From Devosia ginsengisoli (lineage in GTDB: Bacteria > Pseudomonadota > Alphaproteobacteria > Rhizobiales > Devosiaceae), in assembly GCF_024707105.1 (NCBI RefSeq), contig NZ_JANQAJ010000009.1, positions 62,001 through 126,000 on the forward strand: a stretch of 64,000 bases of DNA. Direction: 5' to 3'. The notes beneath the pieces were generated by a model. That model saw only the letters and a list, made by a program, of their open reading frames with translations. It ran no database searches and was not told the DNA's origin. Of the stretch, positions 1 through 9,280 are shown piece by piece (the stretch's first letter is position 1; the number at the start of each line of letters is the position of its first letter). The translations under genes were made by a program, and so were the position numbers.

Positions 1-159
1 GGCCTGCTCGGCTTCGTGTCGGTCAGCACCCGCGACTATCCGGTGGTGTTCGCCACGCTCTACATTTTCAGCCTGCTCGGCCTCGTCATCGCGCTGATTT
101 CCGACCTCGCCTATATGTGGGTCGATCCGCGCCTCGATTTCGAAAGCCGCGAAGTATGA
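1..159 (+). CDS. yejB: YejB, C-terminal fragment: permease of the Yej peptide ABC importer
   Basis: The reading frame is open from base 1 to a TGA at 157-159, so only the last 52 residues are in the window. They contain a hydrophobic membrane segment (around YIFSLLGLVIALI) and end in a short polar tail with the pattern VDPRLDFE, typical of the end of binding-protein-dependent permeases of the dipeptide/oligopeptide class. The stop overlaps the ATG of the next gene (ATGA), and the following genes are clear yejE, yejF and yejA homologues, so the identity comes mainly from context. YejB would form one half of the inner-membrane channel with YejE. The start and most transmembrane helices lie upstream of the window. 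Confidence 0.85.
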   Translation, partial: GLLGFVSVSTRDYPVVFATLYIFSLLGLVIALISDLAYMWVDPRLDFESREV

Positions 160-1298
160 GCGAGCTGATGCAGCAGGAAGCAGCAATCGGGGCTTCGCGC
201 CGTCCCATGCTCAGCCCGCTCAACCGACGGCGGCTCGACAATTTCCGCCGGAACCGGCGGGGCTACTGGTCGCTGTGGATTTTTCTCGTGCTGTTCCTCG
301 CCGCGCTGGGCTCCGAATTCATCGCCAATGACCGCCCTATCATCGCCTCCTACAAGGGCGAATTGCTGTTCCCGGCCTTCGTCAACTATCCCGAAGCCAA
401 GTTCGGCGGATTTCTCGCCACCACCAATTATCGCGACGACTTCATCGCCTCCGAGATCGACGCCAATGGGTGGATGGTGTGGCCGCCGGTGCATTTCAGC
501 TACAACACGGTCGACCGCTATCAGCCCGGCTCGGGCGCGACGCCGCCAACCTGGCTGCTCACCCGCGACGAGGCCTGTGACCGCTATCCGCTGCAAGCCG
601 CGGATCCCGGCTGCAACTGGGGCAATGCCCACTGGCTGGGCACCGATGGGGAAGCCCATGACGTGCTGGCGCGGCTGCTCTATGGCGTGCGCATCTCTAT
701 CCTGTTCGGCTTCACGCTGACCATCCTCTCCTCGGTCATCGGGCTGGTTGCCGGGGCGGTACAGGGCTATTTCGGCGGCTGGGTCGACCTCGTTTTCCAG
801 CGCGTCATCGAAATCTGGACGTCGGTGCCAGCGCTCTATCTGCTGCTGATCGTCTCCAGCGTCATCGCGCCCAGCTTCTGGGTGCTGCTGGGCATATTGC
901 TGCTGTTTTCCTGGGTGTCGCTGGTGGGGATCGTGCGCGCCGAATTCCTGCGCGGGCGCAATTTCGAATATATCGCCGCCGCCCGCGCCCTCGGCGTTTC
1001 CAACATCACCATCATGTTCCGGCACCTGCTGCCCAATGCCATGGTGGCGACGCTGACCTTCATGCCCTTCATTCTCTCCGGCTCGGTGGTCACGCTGACT
1101 TCGCTGGACCTGCTCGGGCTTGGCCTCGAAGTGGGCACGCCGTCGCTGGGCGACCTGCTCTACCAGGGCAAGGAAAACCTGCAGGCGCCCTGGCTCGGCC
1201 TCACCGGATTTTTCGCCATCGCCGTGCTGATGACCCTGCTGGTCTTCATCGGCGAAGCCGTGCGTGACGCCTTCGATCCACGGAAGGCGATGGGATGA
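156..1298 (+). CDS. yejE: YejE, inner-membrane permease of the Yej peptide/microcin C ABC importer
   Basis: This 380-residue permease pairs with YejB to move oligopeptides (and, in Escherichia coli, microcin C) across the inner membrane. The start is the ATG at 156, which overlaps the yejB stop as ATGA. An ATG 39 bases upstream lies inside yejB and is less likely. The N-terminal cytoplasmic part holds RRRLDNFRRNRRGYWSL, followed by a first membrane helix, a long periplasmic loop (about residues 60-170) and five further helices. The EAA-like coupling loop, with AARALGVSNITIMFRHLLPN, sits near residues 285-305. Length and the long first loop fit the YejE family. The last four bases overlap yejF (ATGA), indicating tight translational coupling. 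Confidence 0.93.
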   Translation: MSELMQQEAAIGASRRPMLSPLNRRRLDNFRRNRRGYWSLWIFLVLFLAALGSEFIANDRPIIASYKGELLFPAFVNYPEAKFGGFLATTNYRDDFIASEIDANGWMVWPPVHFSYNTVDRYQPGSGATPPTWLLTRDEACDRYPLQAADPGCNWGNAHWLGTDGEAHDVLARLLYGVRISILFGFTLTILSSVIGLVAGAVQGYFGGWVDLVFQRVIEIWTSVPALYLLLIVSSVIAPSFWVLLGILLLFSWVSLVGIVRAEFLRGRNFEYIAAARALGVSNITIMFRHLLPNAMVATLTFMPFILSGSVVTLTSLDLLGLGLEVGTPSLGDLLYQGKENLQAPWLGLTGFFAIAVLMTLLVFIGEAVRDAFDPRKAMG

Positions 1299-2905
1299 CG
1301 ACGCCCCTGCTCTCCATCCGCGATCTCACCGTCGCCTTCGGCGCCAACGCGGCGACAAATGGCATTTCGTTCGATATCGCGCCGGGCGAGACCGTGGCCC
1401 TGGTGGGTGAAAGCGGCTCGGGCAAGTCGGTCACCGCGCTTTCGGTGCTGAAACTCCTGCCGACGACCGCGGCGCTGTCGGGGCAAATCCTGTTCAAGGG
1501 GCAGGACCTCGTCACCGCGCCGCCGGCCGAACTGCGCGCCGTGCGCGGCAATGACATTTCGATGATCTTCCAGGAGCCGATGAGCTCGCTCAATCCGGTC
1601 CACACCATCGAGCGGCAGATCGGGGAAGTGCTGGCCGTGCATCGCGGCCTGCGCGCCAGTGCCGCCCGCAAGCGCACGCTCGAACTGCTCGATGCCGTCG
1701 GCATTCCCGACCCGGCCAGCCGGCTCGGCGCCTATCCGCACCAGCTTTCCGGCGGGCAGCGCCAGCGCGTCATGATCGCCATGGCGCTGGCCAACGAGCC
1801 GGACCTGCTGATCGCCGACGAGCCGACCACGGCGCTTGATGTGACCGTGCAGGCGCAGATCCTGACCCTGCTCAAGGATCTGCAAAGCCGGCTCGGCATG
1901 GCCATGCTGTTCATCACCCACGACCTGGGCATCGTCAAACGCGTTGCCGACCGCGTCTGCATCATGACCAAGGGCGAGATCGTCGAGACCGGCCCGGTCG
2001 AAACCATCTTCGCCAATCCACAGCACGCCTATACGAAACACCTGCTCGCCGCCGAACCAAGCGGCGCCCCGCCGCCATCGGACCCGGCCGCCCCCGCCAT
2101 TGTCGATGTGGCCAACCTCAAGGTGTGGTTCCCGGTCAGGCGCGGGCTGCTGCGCCGTACCGTGGGCCATATCAAGGCCGTCGATGGGGTCGACCTCTCC
2201 ATCCGTCGCGGCGAAACGCTGGGCGTGGTCGGGGAAAGCGGCTCGGGCAAATCGACGCTCGGCTATGCCCTGCTGCGCCTGCTCCCCTCGGACGGACGCA
2301 TCGTCGTGCTGGGCAATGAAATCCAGTCCCGTTCGTGGAAGGCCATGCGGCCTCTGCGCAAGGACATGCAGATCGTCTTCCAGGACCCGTTCGGCTCGCT
2401 CAGCCCGCGCCTGTCGGTCGATGCCATTATCGGCGAAGGCCTGGCCGTCCATGCAACCCAAATCGGCGCGGCGGAACGCGATGCCCGCGTGGTCAAGGCG
2501 CTGCAGGAAGTGGGCCTGGCGCCCGAAACCCGCTTCCGCTACCCGCATGAATTTTCCGGCGGCCAACGCCAGCGCATCGCCATTGCCCGCGCCATGGTGC
2601 TGGAACCCAAATTCGTGGTGCTGGATGAGCCCACCTCGGCGCTCGACGTGTCGATACAGGCGCAGGTGATCGACCTGCTGCGCGATATCCAGCAGCGGCA
2701 CGGCCTGACCTATATGTTCATTTCCCACGATCTCAAGGTGGTGCGCGCGCTCGCCAACCAGCTCATCGTCATGCGCGACGGGCGCGTCGTCGAACAGGGC
2801 GCCGCGGCCGATATCTTCGCCGCCCCGCAATCGGACTATACCAGAGCGTTACTGGCAGCGGCCTTTGCCGAACCAATGCTTCCGGGAAAGCCCGAAACGG
2901 TCTAG
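1295..2905 (+). CDS. yejF: YejF, duplicated ATPase subunit of the Yej peptide importer
   Basis: This 536-residue protein carries two complete ABC ATPase domains in one chain, as is usual for YejF. The first runs about residues 5-260 and the second about 270-530. Each has a Walker A motif (GESGSGKS), an ABC signature (LSGGQRQR and FSGGQRQR) and a Walker B with the following glutamate ([12 protein letters not shown] and [12 protein letters not shown]). It supplies the energy for YejB/YejE and acts on the cytoplasmic face of the membrane. The start overlaps the yejE stop, and yejA begins 36 bases after its stop. No key residue is missing, so an active pair of ATPases is expected. Confidence 0.95.
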   Translation: MTTPLLSIRDLTVAFGANAATNGISFDIAPGETVALVGESGSGKSVTALSVLKLLPTTAALSGQILFKGQDLVTAPPAELRAVRGNDISMIFQEPMSSLNPVHTIERQIGEVLAVHRGLRASAARKRTLELLDAVGIPDPASRLGAYPHQLSGGQRQRVMIAMALANEPDLLIADEPTTALDVTVQAQILTLLKDLQSRLGMAMLFITHDLGIVKRVADRVCIMTKGEIVETGPVETIFANPQHAYTKHLLAAEPSGAPPPSDPAAPAIVDVANLKVWFPVRRGLLRRTVGHIKAVDGVDLSIRRGETLGVVGESGSGKSTLGYALLRLLPSDGRIVVLGNEIQSRSWKAMRPLRKDMQIVFQDPFGSLSPRLSVDAIIGEGLAVHATQIGAAERDARVVKALQEVGLAPETRFRYPHEFSGGQRQRIAIARAMVLEPKFVVLDEPTSALDVSIQAQVIDLLRDIQQRHGLTYMFISHDLKVVRALANQLIVMRDGRVVEQGAAADIFAAPQSDYTRALLAAAFAEPMLPGKPETV

Positions 2906-2941
2906 CCTCGTGTCACACATTGTAAATTTCGGAGCCGTCCG

Positions 2942-4789
2942 ATGAAACTCGCACCCCTCCTTGCCGTCCTGCTGCTCGGCCTTGTGGCTCCCGCCCTGGC
3001 CCAGACCCCGACCGATGTGTGGAGCAATTCCTTCACGCTGGAAGGCGAGGCCAAATACGGCTCGAACTATACCCATTTCGACTATGTGAATGTCGATGCG
3101 CCCAAGGGCGGTGTGGTGCGTCAGGGCGCACTCGGCGGGTTCGACACGTTCAACCCCATCCTGCCCAAGGGCGAGACGGCCGGCGGCATCGGCCTGCTCT
3201 ACGAAACGCTGATGACGCCCTCGATGGACGAGCAGAACACCTATTACGGCCTGCTCGCCAAGGAGCTCAAGATCGCGCCCGATTATGGCGCCGTCACCTT
3301 CCGCATCGACCCCGAAGCGCATTGGAACGATGGCGAGCCTGTCACCGCCGAGGATGTGGTCTGGACCTTCAACAAGCTGATCGAGGTCAATCCCGACCGC
3401 CAGCAATATTACCTCAATATCGAAAAGGCCGAGGTGACGGCACCGGGCGAAGTGACCTTCACCTTCAACCAGACCGGCAATCGCGAATTGCCGCTCATTC
3501 TCGGCCAGCTCATGGTGCTGCCCCAGCATTGGTGGGAGGGCACCGATGCCAATGGCAGGCAGCGCGATATCGCCCAATCCACGCTCGAGCCGCCGCTGGG
3601 TTCGGGGCCCTATGAACTGGCAAGCTTCGACGCCGGCCGCTCCATCACCTACAAGCGCGTGGAAAACTATTGGGGCGAGAACCAGCCGACGCAGGTCGGC
3701 CACAACAATTTCGACGAATACCGGCTCGAATATTTCCTCGACCTGACGGTGCAGTTCGAGGCCTTCAAGGGCGACCAGTTCGACTGGTGGTGGGAAAACA
3801 CCGCCCGCCGCTGGGCCACTGCCTACGATTTCCCGGCGGTGAACGAGGGCCGCATCGTGCTCGAACTCTTCCCCCAGGATTATGCAGGCTCGGGCATCGG
3901 GCTCGGCTTCGTGCCCAATCTGCGGCGCGAAAAATTCCAGGATATCCGCGTGCGCAAGGCGCTCAACTACGCCTTCGATTTCGAGGAATTGAGCAACACG
4001 CTGTTTTACAACCAGTATGAGCGCATCGACAGCTACTTCTTCGGCCTGCCCTTCAAATCCACCGGCCTGCCCGAGGGCGAGGAACTCGAAGTGCTGGAAT
4101 CGGTGCGTGACCTCGTGCCCGAAAGCGTCTTTACCGAACCCTATGCCAATCCGGTGAGTGGCGATCCGGCCAAACTGCGCGATAACCTGCGCACGGCTTT
4201 GGGCCTGTTCAACGAGGCCGGCTATACGCTCGACGGCAACCGGCTGGTCGACGCCAACGGGCAGCAATTCACTTTCGAAATCCTGCTCAATGGCCCCACC
4301 ATCGAGCCGGTGGCGCAGAACCTTGTCACCAACCTCGCCCAGATCGGCGTGGCGGCGACCATCCGCTCGGTGGACAGCCCGCAATATATCAACCGTGCGC
4401 GCAGCTTCGATTTCGACGTGATCTATACCGGCTGGGCACAGAGCTTCTCACCCGGCAACGAGCAGCGCTTCTTCTTCGGCTCCGCCGCCGCCAACGAGGA
4501 AGGCAGCCAGAACTATGCCGGCATTGCCAACCCGGCGATCGATGCGCTGATCGACAAGCTGGTGGTGGCCGACGACCGCGACACCCAGCTCGCCATCACC
4601 GCGGCCATCGACCGCGTGCTGCTGCATAATTACTACATGGTCCCCAGCTACAGCCTGCGCAATTCGCGCATCGCCCACTGGAACCGCTTCAGCCACTCGG
4701 AAAACCTGCCGGATTTTTCGAGCGGGTTCCCGACGATCTGGTGGTGGGATGCGGAGAAGGCAGCGAAGACGGGCGGAGCGAGCCGGTAG
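2942..4789 (+). CDS. yejA: YejA, periplasmic substrate-binding protein of the Yej importer
   Basis: This 615-residue extracellular solute-binding protein of family 5 delivers peptides to YejBEF. A signal peptide is visible at the start (MKLAPLLAVLLLGLVAPALA, cleaved before QTPTD). The early GGFDTFNP segment and the later HWNDGEPVTAEDVVWTF segment are hallmarks of SBP_bac_5 proteins. In E. coli the order is yejA-B-E-F, whereas here yejA is last. That order is also common in rhizobial genomes, as far as I recall. A long palindrome follows the stop and may end or stabilise the transcript. The substrate could be any short peptide; microcin C is only the best-known one. Confidence 0.93.
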   Translation: MKLAPLLAVLLLGLVAPALAQTPTDVWSNSFTLEGEAKYGSNYTHFDYVNVDAPKGGVVRQGALGGFDTFNPILPKGETAGGIGLLYETLMTPSMDEQNTYYGLLAKELKIAPDYGAVTFRIDPEAHWNDGEPVTAEDVVWTFNKLIEVNPDRQQYYLNIEKAEVTAPGEVTFTFNQTGNRELPLILGQLMVLPQHWWEGTDANGRQRDIAQSTLEPPLGSGPYELASFDAGRSITYKRVENYWGENQPTQVGHNNFDEYRLEYFLDLTVQFEAFKGDQFDWWWENTARRWATAYDFPAVNEGRIVLELFPQDYAGSGIGLGFVPNLRREKFQDIRVRKALNYAFDFEELSNTLFYNQYERIDSYFFGLPFKSTGLPEGEELEVLESVRDLVPESVFTEPYANPVSGDPAKLRDNLRTALGLFNEAGYTLDGNRLVDANGQQFTFEILLNGPTIEPVAQNLVTNLAQIGVAATIRSVDSPQYINRARSFDFDVIYTGWAQSFSPGNEQRFFFGSAAANEEGSQNYAGIANPAIDALIDKLVVADDRDTQLAITAAIDRVLLHNYYMVPSYSLRNSRIAHWNRFSHSENLPDFSSGFPTIWWWDAEKAAKTGGASR

Positions 4790-4791
4790 GG

Positions 4792-4928
4792 GTGCCACGC
4801 CCTCGTGGTTCGAGGCGCGTGAAGAACGCGCACCTCACCATGAGGGCTACTGCTAGCTCGGTGTTTCTGTAGCCCTCATGGTGAGGCGGGAGCCCTTCGC
4901 GAGCCTCGAACCACGAGGGGCGTGGCAC
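4792..4928. repeat. Long intergenic inverted repeat between convergent yejA and tamB
   Basis: A near-perfect palindrome of about 137 bases. The left end reads GTGCCACGCCCTCGTGGTTC and the right end is its reverse complement with one extra G. Inner arms (CACCATGAGGGCTAC against GTAGCCCTCATGGTG) flank a loop of about 20 bases. It could act as a bidirectional terminator for the convergent genes. A related, shorter element with the same outer arms lies at 11416-11474. Confidence 0.8.
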
Positions 4929-4933
4929 AAGAC

Positions 4934-7900
4934 TTAATAATCCCGCTCGTAAAACACACCCAGGCTCGAATTTCCGTCCTGGCTGGTGGCGCCGGTGACC
5001 TTGAGGTCGCTGGTGACATCGAGATTGATGGTCACCTTGCTCTGGCCGTTGGCCCCGGCCTGCACGCCCAGATAGACATTGTCCTGGATATAGGTCCCCG
5101 CCTGCACGGCGACATTGCCGCTGTCGTCGGTGACGAGGTCGAGATCGGCGAGGCCTGCCGCGCCGCGCAGGCTGTCGACCAGGCCATTGCCGCCACCACC
5201 CACCAGCTCGGCCGCGGCGCCGGCCAGTTTGGCCAGCTGCAGGGGCGAGAGTTCGCCCATGGAGCGGTTGAAGATCAGCCGGCTCAGCACTTCGTCCTGC
5301 GGCAGCATGGGGCTGGAGGTGAAGCTGACATCGATATCAGAGGCACGGCCCGAAACCGTGACGAACACAGTGATCCCCTCGCCCTCGGTGCGTGCGACGA
5401 AGTTGAGGAACGGGTCAAGATCGCCCACCAGCGTCACCGTGCCGCTTTCGAAGGTCACGCGCTGGCCGAGAATGGCCAGGCGCCCGCGATTGAGTTCGAA
5501 GCCACCCACCGGCTGGATATTGTTGATCGGTCCGGTGAGACGCACCGAGCCGCCCACTTCGGCATCGAGCCCGCGTCCGCGGATGAAGATCTGGTTGGGC
5601 GCATCGACATTGATGTCGAGCACCACGCCGGCCGGCCGCGTCTGCGGGATCGGCGCGCCGCTGCGGTCATCGATCTTGGCGCGCTGCAAGGTCTGTTCCA
5701 CGGCCGGCGGCGTGCGGACGTGATCGACATCGATCAACTGCGCCCCGCCACCGAAATTCTCCGGAATGGAAATATTGGCTTCTTCGACGAATACATCGCC
5801 CGCCAGCAGCGGCGAGCCGGTGAGATTGCCCGTCAGCGCCAGATTGCCCGACACGGTGGCGACGAAGAGATTGCCATCGGCATAGCGCGCCGAATTGAGC
5901 GCGACACGAATATCGGCCGGGAAGCCGCCATTGAGCCCCACCGAGCCCGAAGCCGAGACCGAGCCGCCGGTAGCCAGATTGGTCGAGAGGCTGTCGATCA
6001 CCAGATTGGTACCATTGAGGCTGGCCGAACCGGTTATGCCCTGCAGTCGCAGATTGAGTTCGGGGTCGATATAGCCAGCATTGCTGGTCGAGACCTTGCC
6101 GCCGAATTGCGGGCTGGAGAGGCTGCCGCTCACCCGCGCATCGAGCGTCACCACGCCGCTCAACTGGCCGCCGCGATCGGCGACGAAACGGTTCCCCAGC
6201 ACCAAAGGCGCTGAGCCAGTCACGGCGATATTGAGCCCGTTGCCTTCGAGCGGAACCGTGCCCGAACCGCGCAGGGTCAACCCGCCTGAGCCATTGGCCG
6301 TCAGCGAGGCCAGGTTCACCGTGCCATTGCGGAAGCTGCCATTGGCCGTCAGGCCCAGCGGCGCAATGCCGAAGTCGCTGATGGCCGCCGCATTGATACC
6401 CTGCGCCTGCGCCTCGAAGCTCACCTGCGGATCGCTGCCCGTGCCGGAAATGCTGGCGCGACCATTGACCGTGCCGGCCAGGCCCAGATCGGGCATGACG
6501 GCATTGGCGATGGAGAGCGGCAGGGCATTGATATCGAGCGCGATATCAAGCGTCTCGCCGGCCGAACCGGTGGCGGTGATCGAGCCGGAGCCGACATCAA
6601 ACCGCACCGCGTCGAGCGCTACACTGGAGCCTGCCACCTGGATCACGGTGGGACGTGCCAGCCGCGCCGAGAGCTGGCCCTGCTGCAACTGCGCCCTGTC
6701 CACGGCCAGGCGATAGCCACCATCCACCGGCGTCAGCGCGCCGGCAATGTCGATATCGGTGCCGGTAGCAAGTGCTGCCTGCGCGTCGAATGATGTCGTC
6801 CCGGCGCTCTGGATCGCGTCTGCGTTCAGCGTTTCAATATGCGTGCCCGCGGCAACCACATCACTCGCGCGGATCGTTCCAGTGATTGCCGGTACGCCGA
6901 ACAGATCCTGCGCGGCCCCTTCGATATCAGCCGATCCAACAGTGATGCCGTTGACATCAAGCGCCCGCACGGCGCCCCTTATCGAGGCCAACTGCCGCCC
7001 GCCCTCGCTGCTCAGCCCAATCTCGGCATTGATCGTGCCGGACGCTTCGAGCAAAGCCAGGGCCGCCGGCACCGATACGTCGGGCGAGACAATTGTCAGC
7101 CCGCCATCGATCAGCCCAGTCTCCACCGCGCGCGCCAGCCCGCCAGTGATCCGCGTGCCCGCCGCCTGGAAATCGAGATCGGCAAGGCTCTGCGCCTCCT
7201 GCGTCACGCTGACATCGGCGGCCAGCGTGGTGCGATAGCCGTCGAGCGCCGCCGCGCCGGAAATATTGCCGTCGAGCCGGTCGGTATCGTAGCGTCCGTC
7301 GAAGCTCAGCGCGGCATCGCGCAAGGCCCGTCCGGCCAGTTCACCACTGGCCACGGTGGCATCGAGATCGAGATCGATGACGCTTTCCTGCCCCTTGGCC
7401 GTGCCCACGACCTTGAGAGCGCCGCTGGCCTGATCGGACAGCAGGGCCAGGTCGCTGAGGTCGAGATTGAAGGCGAAGTCGGCCAGTGCGTTGGAATAGG
7501 TGCCATCGGCCAGCATCTGCACCTGGTCGTTGGCGATGCGGAAATTCTCTGCCGTCAGCCCGGCCTCGGTGCGGGCCACGCGGCCGGACAGGTCGACCGT
7601 TCCGGCCAGCAAACCGTCGGCGATCTCGTCATCGATGGCCAGATTGGTGCCCGTGCCATCCAGCGTCAGGTCAAAGCCACCGTTCAGCGGCATGATCGCC
7701 CCATTGGCCTTGAGCGACAGCGCCCCCCTGAGCTCGCGCCCCGCCAGCCCCGAGAAGGGCGCAATGCTTGATGTCTCCAGCCCGATATCGCCGTGGAAAT
7801 CCAGTCCGTCGAGCTGCCCGCTCAGCGCGGCCACAAGCGCCTGTCCCGCCACGCGGAATTCCGCCAGTTGCACCGGCTCGCCGGCATTCCACAGGCCGGC

Positions 7901-9280
7901 AATGCCGAGACCAATACCGTCGCCCAGAGCCGCCTCGATCTCTTCCGAGCCGGAAATGCCCGACAGCGTGCCATCGCCATTGAAGGTTACCCGCCGCGTC
8001 GTGGGATCGCTGAGATTGGCGGCAACGCCACCCATGGTCAGATCAAGATTTTCCGCCGCAAAGCCAGTGGTCTGGAATTCGGCCACATCAAGCCTGGCCG
8101 TCCAGTCCTCATCGGCCTCGCCACCAAAACTCACGGCCAGTTGCGCCGAACCGACGCGGGTGGCGCTGCCCGGCACCGGCAGGATGACCTGCCCGCCTGC
8201 CGGATCGGCGATGACGGCGTTGAGATCGAGCGCCTTGAGGAAATTGTCCGGTGTCGTCTCGGCCGACCCGTCCAGCGACAATTGCCCGCCGGTGAGCCGC
8301 AACCCGGTGACGGAAATGCCACCTTCGGTGCGGATCAGCGCATTGGCCACCAGCGCCGTCTCGGCGCCGAAAAAGGGGCGGTAGGGCTCGGCGATCAGCG
8401 TGGCCAGCGGGCCGTGCAGATCGGCAGCCACGGCAACACCTTCGGCCTGCTGGTTCACCACCGCCACGCCGGACAAAGCCGTCTGGCCATTGGCCTGCAG
8501 AGTCAGGTCGGTCCGCAAATCCCGCACCGGGCCGCTGCCATTGATGGTCAGCGTGACCGCGGGACGGTTTTCGATATTGAGCAGGTTGGCGATGACGCCA
8601 TTTTCGGGCTCGACCAGCGCCAGGCCCAGCTCGATGCTGTCATCGTCGTTGCGGAACACCACGTCGAGATCGAGCGTGCCCCCCGGTCCGTCGAGCCTGA
8701 CAATGGCGAGATTGGCATCAAGATTGCCGCCATCCAGCGTCATCGCGCCATCAAGCGAAATCTCCGAGCCCAACCCAAACACGCCCGCGCCAAAGGTTAC
8801 CCTGGGCACGCTGAGCTGTTCGAGAATGACCGCCACCGGTAATTCGGGCACCTGGAAACCGCCGCCGGCCTCGGGCGAAGGCAGGTCCACGGCGCCTTCG
8901 ACCGGCACGGCATTGCGGATATATTCGATAGAATCTGCCGCCAGCGAGCGCACTTCCAGCCGGCCAGTGAACAAGGCCGCCTGGTTCCAGTTGAGCCGCG
9001 CATTGTTGACGCGCAGCCAGATACCCTCGGCATCGGAAATCGTAATCTCGCGGATCGACACATCCGAGCCCAGCGCGCCATCGATATTGCTGAGGCGGAT
9101 CTGCCGCTCGGGCGTCGAGAGCCGATCCTGCACGAAGCTGGTCAGCCAATCCTTCTGCTCCTCATTGTCCATCGTCAGCACATCCTGCGCGACGAGGACG
9201 GCGGGCACGGCCAGCCCAAGACCGAACAGCACGAGGATAAGGACGACGAAGCGCCGCGGGAGAGACATCAGCCGGGCCAT
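4934..9280 (-). CDS. tamB: TamB, inner-membrane-anchored translocation and assembly module protein
   Basis: This very large (1448-residue) protein has a single N-terminal signal anchor (about residues 8-30, FVVLILVLFGLGLAVPAVL) followed by a long periplasmic region rich in short beta repeats. The C-terminal 350-400 residues are the conserved TamB/DUF490 domain, ending in the aromatic FYERDY expected for docking to an Omp85 partner. With TamA it forms the TAM complex. TamB-like proteins are known to form periplasm-spanning grooves linked to autotransporter assembly and phospholipid transport. Its ATG overlaps the tamA stop by four bases (ATGA), so the two are translationally coupled. A second ATG four codons in is also possible. 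Confidence 0.93.
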   Translation of the reverse strand: MARLMSLPRRFVVLILVLFGLGLAVPAVLVAQDVLTMDNEEQKDWLTSFVQDRLSTPERQIRLSNIDGALGSDVSIREITISDAEGIWLRVNNARLNWNQAALFTGRLEVRSLAADSIEYIRNAVPVEGAVDLPSPEAGGGFQVPELPVAVILEQLSVPRVTFGAGVFGLGSEISLDGAMTLDGGNLDANLAIVRLDGPGGTLDLDVVFRNDDDSIELGLALVEPENGVIANLLNIENRPAVTLTINGSGPVRDLRTDLTLQANGQTALSGVAVVNQQAEGVAVAADLHGPLATLIAEPYRPFFGAETALVANALIRTEGGISVTGLRLTGGQLSLDGSAETTPDNFLKALDLNAVIADPAGGQVILPVPGSATRVGSAQLAVSFGGEADEDWTARLDVAEFQTTGFAAENLDLTMGGVAANLSDPTTRRVTFNGDGTLSGISGSEEIEAALGDGIGLGIAGLWNAGEPVQLAEFRVAGQALVAALSGQLDGLDFHGDIGLETSSIAPFSGLAGRELRGALSLKANGAIMPLNGGFDLTLDGTGTNLAIDDEIADGLLAGTVDLSGRVARTEAGLTAENFRIANDQVQMLADGTYSNALADFAFNLDLSDLALLSDQASGALKVVGTAKGQESVIDLDLDATVASGELAGRALRDAALSFDGRYDTDRLDGNISGAAALDGYRTTLAADVSVTQEAQSLADLDFQAAGTRITGGLARAVETGLIDGGLTIVSPDVSVPAALALLEASGTINAEIGLSSEGGRQLASIRGAVRALDVNGITVGSADIEGAAQDLFGVPAITGTIRASDVVAAGTHIETLNADAIQSAGTTSFDAQAALATGTDIDIAGALTPVDGGYRLAVDRAQLQQGQLSARLARPTVIQVAGSSVALDAVRFDVGSGSITATGSAGETLDIALDINALPLSIANAVMPDLGLAGTVNGRASISGTGSDPQVSFEAQAQGINAAAISDFGIAPLGLTANGSFRNGTVNLASLTANGSGGLTLRGSGTVPLEGNGLNIAVTGSAPLVLGNRFVADRGGQLSGVVTLDARVSGSLSSPQFGGKVSTSNAGYIDPELNLRLQGITGSASLNGTNLVIDSLSTNLATGGSVSASGSVGLNGGFPADIRVALNSARYADGNLFVATVSGNLALTGNLTGSPLLAGDVFVEEANISIPENFGGGAQLIDVDHVRTPPAVEQTLQRAKIDDRSGAPIPQTRPAGVVLDINVDAPNQIFIRGRGLDAEVGGSVRLTGPINNIQPVGGFELNRGRLAILGQRVTFESGTVTLVGDLDPFLNFVARTEGEGITVFVTVSGRASDIDVSFTSSPMLPQDEVLSRLIFNRSMGELSPLQLAKLAGAAAELVGGGGNGLVDSLRGAAGLADLDLVTDDSGNVAVQAGTYIQDNVYLGVQAGANGQSKVTINLDVTSDLKVTGATSQDGNSSLGVFYERDY

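Noticed and set aside
1160..2830. Long minus-strand open frame of 556 codons opposite yejF
   Set aside because: It lies antisense to an intact ABC ATPase gene, has low-complexity His/Asp/Arg-rich composition and no recognisable domain. It is a GC-rich shadow frame.
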